DNA from: Stephanodiscus triporus
Taxonomy: Eukaryota; Bacillariophyta; Thalassiosirophyceae; Thalassiosirales; Thalassiosiraceae
Reading direction: 5' to 3'
DNA length: 14,859 nucleotides
NCBI GenBank assembly: GCA_036939755.1
Contig: JALLAZ010000492.1
Coordinates: 1-14,859 of the forward strand
The notes beneath the pieces were generated by a model. The model searched no databases. It saw nothing but the letters and a program-made list of their open reading frames with translations, and was not told the origin of the DNA. Positions 7,311-14,859 of this stretch are shown piece by piece. The stretch's first letter is position 1. The number at the start of each line of letters is the position of its first letter. Position numbers and translations under genes: made by a program.

Positions 7311-10300
7311 TTAGAGATCTCTCGGATTCGCCATCTGAAATTGATGATTAGCTCGTTGAGCGACAATCACGCTAAATGCCGATACGGCAACCACGATAGA
7401 GGTGACGAATGCTATCTCTATCAGCACCCTCCAGCCGACCCACTGCCTCTCGTGGTATTTGTGCTTGTGCCCGGTGTTGAAGTGCAGCGGGACGACATTG
7501 ACTCGCCTGAAACCCTCGGTGTTCTGCCGGTGTTCGTGCTCCAGGCGAAAGAAGCTCCATATGGTCCTTCGAAACAGCTCAACTGTCATCGATACCGCGG
7601 AAAGATACGCAGGGAGTTCAAATTGGGCACCTGTGCGGTGAAAGATGGGGAAAAAATATGCAAAAAAATTCAGATTTATGGGGTGCCCTCCACAACAATA
7701 AAAAGAATCCAACGACAAAGGTACTAATGCTTGTTGTCACCTGATTGTGGCTTCATGGAAAAACATAAATAAATAATGTCAGGTTGGGTTGCTATCGCAA
7801 GAATAAATTGTAGTAAGGTAAGTAAGTATCCAGCGACAAAGGTAGAATTCACTCACGGGAATGAGCGTAAGAACCCACATGAACCGAAGAACGAGATCCA
7901 ATCCGATCACTTGATTTCAAATCAGGTCACCAAAGCAGTGCGAAAGTGAGGATAAAATCAACTCGCGCATAAACAATACGTGGGGGCACATTCAACTACT
8001 CACCCGTGTAATAGTATGATCTCTTGGGAAACATCAAGCGCGTTCCTAAGAATCCATGCTCTCTTCTTCCAAGGCCTGACATCGGCATACACACGCATCA
8101 CGTTGCATGAGGCAAACGCATCATTTTTCAAAACGATAAGTTATCGCCGATCGAAGAACGACAAAGCAACTACCTACTACTCACCCCAATCCATGTAGAC
8201 ATCCCAACAAAAGCTATAGAGCGATGAAGCGATGAACAGCCCCATCCAAAACAATTGAAAAGAAAAAACATGACGAACAAAGAAGTTCGATTGTCCTCTT
8301 CCATCGAGATTGTCATCGTCATCAGCGAGGGAAATGTCGCGCACGCCGTCACCGACGTACATTAAATACAGCGGATGGAATGCTCCAAATAGAGTAACCG
8401 ACTGTGACATGGCATACTTGAAGGCATTGGCAAGATTAGGCATCCGCTTCCCAGTATCCAAGTATCGCCGAAGACATTGATTGAATCGAAACCACAGAGG
8501 AAGCAGGCATATCAAGGGGATGGCAACGTTTTTGTACCAAAATTTTTGACTCCATGAGTGGTCATATTTTCCCGGATCGCTCTCACGGAGAAGGAAATCT
8601 CCGGATGCGACGAAGCAGAATGACCACACTATGAATAATCAGAATGGTGACGACAAAGGAGGGATAAGTACGATGACAATTGACGTTTATGATGGAAGAT
8701 GTGACGGTCTCACTAAAACCAACTCACAGAGGTCTTGGAATACTTTCACCATACTATGAAATAATCAGAGGGGTGGGTGACACACCAAGGAGGGCGAAGT
8801 AAGATAACGTTTAAAGTTGATCAGAGAAGAAGCGCCGATCTAACAAAAAATCAACTCACCTGGTAAACACATCCCCTACATAGGTCAAGAAGAATGTAGG
8901 GGATACGAAAGGAGCGCTGATAACTTGTTTGATGGCAATCCAGAGCGGCTTCCTCATTTTCCAGGGAAAGATGAGGCATTTGATCGTATACATGATGAGG
9001 AAAAACGGATACGCTCTCGGAGGAATGAGCAGGGGCATGTCACCGCTATCAGCTTTGTAATACATCAACATGGTTACAAGGAAGACAAGCGTCTCATCCA
9101 CCGCATCATTGAACTGAGGAGAGAAAATCATATTCACAGAAACATATCGTGAGAACTTTTTCCATCAGAAAGTATTGTGCGCACGACCATTTCTTGACTT
9201 ACGATGTCAATCGGTGTATCAACATTACGTGGGTCGAAGTCGAAGAGATAGATATAGTTGATCCTGTATCTTGTCCATGTATAAACCGACATCCCCCAAA
9301 ACCAATGCCAGGCCAATAAACCAAAACAGCCCCTGAACACTGGAAATGCGGAACGCCCGCCAATCGTAACCTCTCCCTTGGCGAATTGGCCCCAAACACA
9401 GTCCCAAGCTACCCACAATGCTAGAATTGAACACATGCCTAGACGATATCCCAGACGGAGTTGGGTCCAATCCATCAACAGCCCATCTCCTCTTTTAGAA
9501 AGCATTTGCGCCTGGGCCTCTCGAATGTCGCCGTCACAAAACCACTTGGCGTATATTTTCTCCTATGCACACACAAAAGATCCAATCGTTGGACGCGGTG
9601 ATGAATGAACCAATTCAGATCGAATGAATATGATGGTTACAGGGATAGAACGCACCAGTTTGAAAGCTAGCAGCTCGGCCTGTTTACCATCGTCACAAAT
9701 TTTCCCTTTGAGTTTTCCTTTGTGTGCCGGAATTGTTTTGTCAAATTTTTTAGCAATCTTTACAAATCCAGTGTAGTTCTGTTCAGAGAGAGAGAGATGA
9801 CACAGAATGGGTGTTAGGAGTATAGCACGGGCTGAAAAGTTAAATCCAGTGAAACGACTACTTGTATGCTCACCATAATAGAATAGTTGTGCAAAAGCTT
9901 CGAAGTTCGATAAACATCCGTGATCGCCCTTTTGATAGAATCTGATTTTCTCATCATTTCGTCCCGTTTCTTCTTATTGTTTAATCCGTCTTCGTCGTCC
10001 ATCGATTCTCCAGAAAAAATATCTCCAAGATCAGGAATTTTACTAACCCTGATACTATTGTCTCTAAGATTGCCCTTTCCCTGCAACATTTCCTCAAACC
10101 TGTATGTAAGAGTCTGCACCAGACTTTTTCTCTTTTCATATTTTTCCTTGGGTTGTAATCCGGATGTGTCAACACTCTCCACGAGAACCTCCAATCTCTG
10201 CGATATTTCATCCGTCTTCTCATTATAGAAATCTTGCACCTTCTTAACCTGGGGGGACGAGGTAGCATTGGCAGTACAATGAAGAAAATTCGAAACATCA

Positions 10301-10905
10301 TTTAAAGCATGCAATGTGTTGTCATAAGCGCACTCAAGAAGGGAGCACCCACCTCCTGCTCGTATGTTCGCACAAATATGCCGAGCTTATCATCTGCGTC
10401 ATCACAAGCCTTGCGAAATAATTCTCGATCGTCCGCCAACCCAAGGTACGACGTGACTTTAAACACGGTGTGATTGAGATTGCTGCTGAGATTGCTCCAA
10501 CTGTTCGTCCGCTTTAATTGACCACCCAATAACGGCGTGATTTCATACGAACCATCAACCGAGGCGACTGGAGTTTCGCACCTACTTCTTGTCTCAAGAC
10601 CCGAAGAGTATCCTGCCTCCCGATCCTTCATTTCTCGCGCCATCTCCTCCGCTACGGCACGGGGCATCCGCTTGAGAACATCATCCCGATGAGTGGCGCT
10701 CGCCTTGGCATATTTGAGCTCTGCCTTGAGCTTTTCGTAATCTATGTACTGTGAGGACCTGAACGACAATGACGAAGCGCGGACGAGGGTTAGAAAGACG
10801 ATGGGTTGCAGACGTTAACGATAAACCCACAACTTCATGTGACGAACTCAATCCTTACCACTCGTCTACTTTGTTGTCCTCGAGCTTCAGTCCAAACTCA
10901 ACCAT
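7311..10905 (-). CDS. XPR1: SPX-EXS domain phosphate exporter (SYG1/XPR1/PHO1 family), 12 exons
   Basis: Integral membrane phosphate exporter whose SPX domain senses inositol pyrophosphates (family knowledge). Exons on the minus strand: 10905-10859, 10758-10353, 10248-9874, 9778-9656, 9562-9203, 9113-8860, 8753-8728, 8628-8185, 8075-8004, 7909-7857, 7740-7725 and 7630-7311, total 2496 nt or 831 residues. Introns are 89-116 bp. SPX: MVEFGLKLEDNKVDEW joined to SSQYIDYEKLKAEL, then VKKVQDFYNEKTDEIS, SIKRAITDVYRTSKLLHNYS and NYTGFVKIAKKFDK. EXS: RINYIYLFDFDPRNV, SMVKVFQDLLWSFCFVASGD, GLGRREHGFLGTRLMFPKRS, GLDLVLRFMWVLTLIP, and ELFRRTIWSFFRLEHEHRQN followed by TEGFRRVNVVPL. A last hydrophobic helix follows. 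The first exon was found from the SPX start pattern; the frame at 10769 begins with TTG and is not the start. The 16-nt exon is the least certain. An alternative is one 222-bp intron from 7852 to 7631. Confidence 0.88.
8629..8859 (-). repeat. two sequence-related introns flanking a 26-nt micro-exon in the phosphate exporter
   Basis: Introns 8859-8754 (106 bp) and 8727-8629 (99 bp) are clearly similar along their length. Both start GTGAGTTG followed by a T-rich run, both contain TACTT then CCCTCCTT, and both end TCTGATTATT(T)CATAG. The similarity even reaches the first exon bases (TATGGT and TGTGGT). Between them is exon 7, coding MVKVFQDL, which the EXS family requires. This is best explained by duplication or insertion of an intron-sized unit. 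Confidence 0.75.
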
Positions 10906-11042
10906 TGTGTCCGCTCGTCAATTCTTCAAACAGGCAAAAGATAAAAGATGCAGGCGAAGATTGGCCGTGTCTTCATCGCATCAATGACCAACCTTAGTGC
11001 GGGGCGGTCGGGAGAAGAAGTTGTGACACGCGGGTTTGCCTG
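10906..11042. promoter_or_regulatory. short upstream region of the phosphate exporter, cut by the transposon
   Basis: Only 137 bp separate the exporter start codon (10905, minus strand) from the outer end of the transposon inverted repeat. The original promoter therefore either lies within this stretch or was displaced beyond 14631. I see no clear promoter element in it. Confidence 0.5.
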
Positions 11043-11453
11043 TAGAGTAGAGTAAGTTCGTAGTACGTAGGTAAGTACGAACCAACACTAAACACTCTTG
11101 GATCCCGCCGTTTCTGGCCACAAGTGCTTTTAGGTTTTATCTCTACCTTACCACAACCACAAATCCAGTCCCGATTCAATGCAATAGAATCGCCCCCGCC
11201 GCGTCATATCTCCTCAGGGGAGCGGAATTAAACAGATTCCGAATACATCCCGGATAGGATCCTGCTCGGGCTACTATCCGGTGACACCCTATTCCCCGCG
11301 ATCCGACGTGCGTAGCCGGCGCTAGGTCGCCGAAACCGCTTTAAAAATCGAGCCGGTTTGCACCCCCGACCGAAGCAGTTGCTCCCGACGCCCCTTTCAG
11401 CCCTCCCCGTGAGTTTCAAACATTCCCCATCAACAAATAATGAAGGGGGGGGG
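11043..11453. repeat. left terminal inverted repeat
   Basis: Its reverse complement matches 14254-14631 closely from the C/G run inward-end outward. Shared blocks include ATTATTTGTT, CACGGGGAGGGCTGAAAGGG, GGTCGGGGGTGCAAACC, GAGCAGGATCCTATCCGGGA, TGTATTCGGAAT and CCCCTGAGGAGATATGAC. The outer 150 bp are less conserved, and the last part is a TACTC-like repeat. The left copy carries about 10 extra bases near 11300-11320. The inner end includes ATG AAG and a run of nine G, so the transposase start lies within the repeat. Confidence 0.88.
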
Positions 11454-12603
11454 ATGTGTTTGAGCTGAATCATCGAAATTTTGCTGCTAGCCATGGAATT
11501 TTGATGAATAGGAGCAACGGTGGTTTTTATCAGCTCGGAAAGTCGTATGGCATGGACACAAACAAGGTCTTAGTGGCCACGAAGTACCTCGAGCACAATG
11601 CGAGGCTTGGGGGGCTGAGGCCTGTTCTGACTGAGGTTGCAGCCGAGTGCCGCGTTGGGAGGGATTTTGGAGCAAAAATAGAACGTGAGCTAATGGAGAA
11701 CGATCGAGTCCTTGCACCGGAGGGGATTTTATGGATTGGGATCATCCCATCGGACCGGGATCGGTGAGTATGTCCGGTGAGGACTTTTATGTGCTTTATA
11801 TTCTTTACCGGCAGGAGCCAACATGGTCGCTGAATAGCTATGTGTACTGGCTGTATTATTACATGGGCACGATCGTGTTGGAGAGAACCGTGTCGAGGTG
11901 GTTCGGAGACGCCTCTCCGATTCGAGGCCGGTTGCGGGTGCCGAATCTTGCCCCCTACAACAAGTTTCATCCCAGGAATATCAAGAAGGCATTGGAGTAT
12001 CTCAATCACATCTCGAAGATAAGCCTGGAGAGGCTGAAGTATGGTGATGAGAAATTGTTGAAGGGCACTAAGGCCATCTTTAATAAGAAGGCAAGGAGGG
12101 ATGTGTTAATAGGACTTGTTCCGCCCACCATGACGGATCCGGACTTGAAAAATACCTATTCCATTATTGGTATTTGTGGGATAAGCATAAATTCATCACC
12201 TGTGCGTTATCAGATAACAGATGCCACAGTGGATGCGGATCTGTTCTCGTTGGAGATCGAATCGGCGATAGCGTGGAGGTATTTGCAGGCGGGGGATGTT
12301 TTGGTTTTAGATAATGCCGTGAATCATACGGGGAAGGGGAATACCATTTTGGAGGATTGGTTGTGGGAGGAGCTCATGGTGCTTGTTCTTTTCCTTCCCG
12401 CTCGAGCGCCGGAGTGGAATCCCATCGAGTTGATGTGGAACTGCTTGACACAGAGGTTGAGGTACTTCGACCTCTCAAATGTAAGTGGATCTCATCGAGT
12501 TGTGAAAGCTGCGATGAACATTCTTGATTTGATCACACACAATGAGATCTATCAATTTTACGAGAAAAGTGGGGTGTTTGATTTGCACGGCCATAAATTT
12601 TAG
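11440..12603 (+). pseudogene. DDE transposase (DDE_3 / IS630-Tc1-like), frameshifted
   Basis: The N-terminal part lies in the frame of 11456-11767 and has a helix-turn-helix-like LTEVAAECRVGRDFGAKIER followed by ELMENDRVLAPEGI. The catalytic part lies in another frame, 11731-12603. It has LKYGDEKLLKG with the first Asp, the motif PPTMTDPDLKNTYSIIGICG, VLVLDNAVNHTGKG with the second Asp, and FLPARAPEWNPIELMWN with the catalytic Glu 39 residues after that Asp. All three acidic residues are present. The two parts overlap near 11725, where GGAGGGGATTTTATGG must have gained or lost a base, so one continuous protein of about 385 residues is split. The first ATG (11440) is out of frame with the N-terminal part across the nine-G run, a second likely slip. 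I found no typical -1 slippery heptamer in the correct phase. Confidence 0.82.
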
Positions 12604-13005
12604 TAGGAATATAAAGTATTCATCGAGAATAGAGCATGTTATCAGTTATATCTATTGCAAAATGATATACTATACTAACTATGCAGAGTTGCATCACCAA
12701 ACTTCCAAGGTCGAGATGCATGCACAAATAGTAATGAATACTATGTTTGATATGAATTCCTACTAGTTGCCAGCAATATTGAGGAGAGCTCCTGCCGCGG
12801 TCTCCTCAATGGCATTCCAACCGCCATCGTGGGTGTTGTTGGTGTAAGAAATACCAGATGCCACCCATTGCTGGAGTCGAACATTGGCAGTGGGGAGGGG
12901 GGGGTTGAAACAGGGGTAATTCTCCTTGTCAGCCTTGGAGTAACAATGGTGGCTTGTGCCAAGGCTGCTGTGGCTCCCGTAGTTGCGGCTGCTTCTGCTC
13001 TTGCT
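12604..13005. other. spacer between the two convergent transposon genes
   Basis: About 400 bp between the transposase stop and the end of the second gene. The first half is AT-rich and may contain the transposase polyadenylation signal. The second half becomes GC-rich toward 12980. Short frames here have no recognisable character. Confidence 0.45.
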
Positions 13006-14192
13006 TCAGCTCCTGCCAGGGCCCTGTTCGTTGCGGCCCCTCCTATCGTTGCCACTCCTCCTGTCATTGTGGCTCGTCCTGTCGTCGTGCCCCCCTCCTG
13101 CTGTGGTTGCTCCAGCTCCTCCGGTTGTAGCGGCCCCTACTATGGTCACGTCTGCTCCTGCTGTGGCTTCGGCCCCTCCTGTTGTTGCTGCCCCTCCTAT
13201 CGTTACCACCCCTCTTGCTGTCGCGGCCCCTCCTGTCATCACGGTCACGGTGCCTACTTCTGCTCCTGCTGGTGCTGCTCCAACTGCTGCTCTGCTCCCT
13301 GCTGACTTCACACCTCCTCCACCTCCAAAAGGGTGCCTCCTCCATTCATTGCCTGAATTGTGCAAACATTGTCATCACATTTATCAGCCCTCTTCTTTCC
13401 TCTTGCGCTTGTCCCCTCTTTCATTTCACACGTGATCTTGGCCTTCTCCCAAAAGGTCTCGAGCCTGATCTGCTCCCTGGCACGAAGATCATCCAAAGAA
13501 TCACCCCCGCCCTTGGTATTCCTCCCCCCTAATGTCAAGCTCCTCCCCTCAGTGGCACGGCTGCCACTCCCTTCCGTCCACTTTGTATTGGCAAGTTCAT
13601 CCCTCACCTCCACAAGTACCTTCTTGATATCGTCAAGTTCCCTCTTTGTTGTCTTGAGGATCCTTGATGTCATCTCTTCACATGCCAATGAAGCGTCCTT
13701 ATCAAATGTGGCTTGATGAATCTTCTCTGATGCACCTGTGAGCTTCTTTGTCTTGGTTGACAGCTTGGTCTTGAGGATCTGCATCTCCCTCGCAACAGCA
13801 TCCAAAGATCTTTCCCCACGCTTGATAGCTAGATCCGCGGAGTCATGGATGCTCCTTGAATCCTTGCGGTGCTATTCTCATTAATCACCATTTTGATCAA
13901 TGACAGAACACCCGAATTCAGTGTGTTAATAGCCATCATGAAAGTCTTCTTTGTAATGCCCGAAGTTTTGATGACTTTGGGCAAATCCTTGAGGTACAGC
14001 CGCTCCGACTTAGCTGGCAGCGCCACGGTGAAAGCATTCAGTCCACCAGGGGTGAGGAAATTGGCCCCAGTCATGTTCATATCAAATGTCACCTTCTGGC
14101 TCCTCCTCCTCCATCTCCTCCTCCTCAAATTCGTTCCTTTGTTCATCATCGGACGATGAGTCCCCCGGCGAGACGTCGTCATCAGAAGACAT
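13006..14192 (-). pseudogene. second transposon gene: acidic / core / coiled-coil / arginine-rich protein, broken by frameshifts
   Basis: Not a family I recognise. The ATG at 14192 opens an acidic N-terminus (MSSDDDVSPGDSSSDDE, then two E4 runs) that hits a stop at 14082. In the next frame (to 13829) comes a well-formed core including NFLTPGGLNAFTVALPAKSE and LPKVIKTSGITKKTFMMAIN. Around 13850 the frame shifts again into DSADLAIKRGERSLDAVARE, followed by a long charged coiled-coil region (TKKLTGASEKIHQ and KRELDDIKKVLVEVRDELA). Near 13340 it shifts into an Arg/Ser/Asp-rich tail with repeated DRRG/NRRG units (to 13064), and near 13095, at a run of six G, into the last segment ending NDRRGRNEQGPGRS. 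At least four slips in about 395 codons, several at homopolymers or GAG repeats, indicate decay. The charge layout suggests a nucleic-acid- or protein-binding partner of the transposase, which is inference. Confidence 0.6.
13040..13290 (-). repeat. degenerate minisatellite coding the arginine-rich tail
   Basis: Tandem imperfect units of about 18-27 nt, recognisable as repeats of AGGAGGGGC with AAC/GAC/CAC codons between, coding (N/D/H)-DRRG or NNRRG hexapeptides. On the plus strand the same units read as CCTCCT-rich sequence and leave an open alanine/proline/cysteine-rich frame that is not a gene. Confidence 0.65.
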
Positions 14193-14253
14193 GGTTGTCC
14201 TGCATTAATAAAGGGATCAAACTTTAGAAAACAATATCGAACAATTCACACAA

Positions 14254-14631
14254 CCCCCCCCTCCATTATTTGTTAATGGGGAACATTCGAAAATCACGGG
14301 GAGGGCTGAAAGGGGCGTTGGGAGCAACTGCTTTGGTCGGGGGTGCAAACCAGCTCGATTTTTAAAGCAGTTTCGGCAACCTAACGCATGTTGCATCACG
14401 GGGAATAGGGTGTCGCCGGATAGCCCGAGCAGGATCCTATCCGGGATGTATTCGGAATCCGTTTAATTCCACTCCCCTGAGGAGATATGACACGGCGGGC
14501 GGCGGGGGCGATTTAATTGAATTGAATCGGGGGGGCTGGATTTGTGCATTGTGGGAAATTATTTTTTTTCATGTGGGCGGCACTTGGTGGCAGCGGTAAT
14601 AGTACGTATCGTACTACTCTACTCTACTCTA
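14254..14631. repeat. right terminal inverted repeat
   Basis: Inverted copy of 11043-11453 with many shared blocks of 12-20 bases. Most single-base differences between the two copies are CG in one and TG or CA in the other, a deamination pattern. The right copy lacks about 10 bases found on the left near 11300-11320. Confidence 0.88.
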
Positions 14632-14859
14632 CCTAAGTACATAAGTACCGTAATATGCAGTCTAAAAGCAACACGCAGCGTAAGCAATCCGCGAGAAAAT
14701 GCACCCCTACGTACCGAGTTCCCCATACATCGTAAAAAGTTAAGATTGAGGGCTGTGTTAATCCTTATTAGACGACCAATATACCATTGGATTCGTCTTG
14801 TTGGGCTGAATCGTTTTGGTGTGGCCCCCATTTTCTTAAAACGGTCGCATCAATCTCAA
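14632..14859. other. flank beyond the transposon, no gene seen
   Basis: About 228 bp of host sequence. A 70-residue minus-strand frame crosses into the inverted repeat and has no recognisable features. If the transposon inserted here recently, this stretch is the original upstream region of the phosphate exporter gene. Confidence 0.4.

Larger units (their letters stand above)
11043..14631. mobile_element. Class II DNA transposon with long terminal inverted repeats and two convergent genes
   Basis: An about 3.6-kb unit bounded by inverted repeats of roughly 380-410 bp. The interior carries a DDE transposase reading inward from the left and a second protein gene reading inward from the right, tail to tail. 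The outermost bases are TA-GAGTAGAGTA on the left (11043) and TACTCTACTC-TA on the right (ending 14631). This is compatible with a TA target duplication as in the Tc1/mariner-IS630 group, but the low-complexity TACTC repeat makes exact ends uncertain. Both genes carry frameshifts, so this copy is likely immobile by itself unless helped by another copy. Confidence 0.85.

Noticed and set aside
8177..8629. Separate small gene starting at 8629
   Set aside because: The first codon there is GTG and the frame is exon 8 of the exporter; a CATAG acceptor ends at 8629.
10302..10769. Start of the phosphate exporter at 10769
   Set aside because: That codon is TTG. A GT-AG intron (10858-10759) joins an upstream 47-nt exon with a proper ATG at 10905 and completes the SPX N-terminus.
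11720..11745. Programmed -1 ribosomal frameshift in the transposase
   Set aside because: No slippery heptamer in the right codon phase and no obvious downstream pseudoknot. The second gene of the same element also has several slips, so decay is simpler.
12829..13435. Plus-strand frames rich in Cys, Pro, Ala and Leu
   Set aside because: They are the antisense of the arginine-rich repeat tail of the second transposon gene. The low-complexity composition follows from the nucleotide repeat.
13360..14159. Plus-strand frames of about 96-118 residues opposite the second transposon gene
   Set aside because: The minus strand shows protein-like character (coiled coil, balanced core). The plus-strand frames are Ser/Leu-rich shadows.
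1..14859. CRISPR arrays, rRNA or tRNA genes, bacterial-type operons
   Set aside because: No regularly spaced direct repeats, no rRNA-like tracts and no cloverleaf were recognised. The intron-bearing genes show the window is eukaryotic nuclear DNA.

Overview
The window reads as nuclear DNA of a photosynthetic stramenopile, most likely a diatom. The support is indirect. Genes are compact and carry short spliceosomal introns, mostly 69-116 bp. One gene has an N-terminal hydrophobic leader ending in a VFG|FQ site, like the ASAFAP-type cleavage site of diatom plastid preproteins. A peroxisomal-type thiolase lacks a recognisable PTS2 and ends in SSL, and there is a eukaryotic DDE transposon with a convergent second gene. 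No database search was possible, so the taxonomic call is an inference.

Layout: all genes fall into convergent pairs. (1) 334-1668 (+) 3-ketoacyl-CoA thiolase with one 90-bp intron faces 1738-2550 (-) GNAT acetyltransferase. (2) 2834-3424 (+) a small ankyrin-repeat protein with a signal peptide faces 3851-5564 (-), a three-exon, probably plastid-targeted RluA-type RNA pseudouridine synthase with a likely GC-AG intron and a 29-nt micro-exon. (3) 6076-7230 (+) a very GC-rich, mitochondrial-carrier-like membrane protein faces 7311-10905 (-), a 12-exon SPX-EXS (SYG1/XPR1/PHO1) phosphate exporter. I rebuilt its exons from reading frame, splice sites and family motifs; they include 26-nt and 16-nt micro-exons. 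(4) 11043-14631 is a DNA transposon with long terminal inverted repeats (about 380-410 bp). It carries a frameshifted DDE transposase (+) facing a broken second gene (-) for an acidic / conserved core / coiled-coil / arginine-rich protein.

The host genes are ordinary housekeeping functions (beta-oxidation, acetylation, plastid or organellar RNA modification, transport, phosphate export) and do not form a pathway. The parts that deserve attention are the two-gene inverted-repeat element and its CpG-decayed ends, its landing site about 140 bp upstream of the phosphate exporter, the sibling introns flanking a micro-exon in that exporter, the GC-AG intron, and the sharp GC island of the carrier-like gene.
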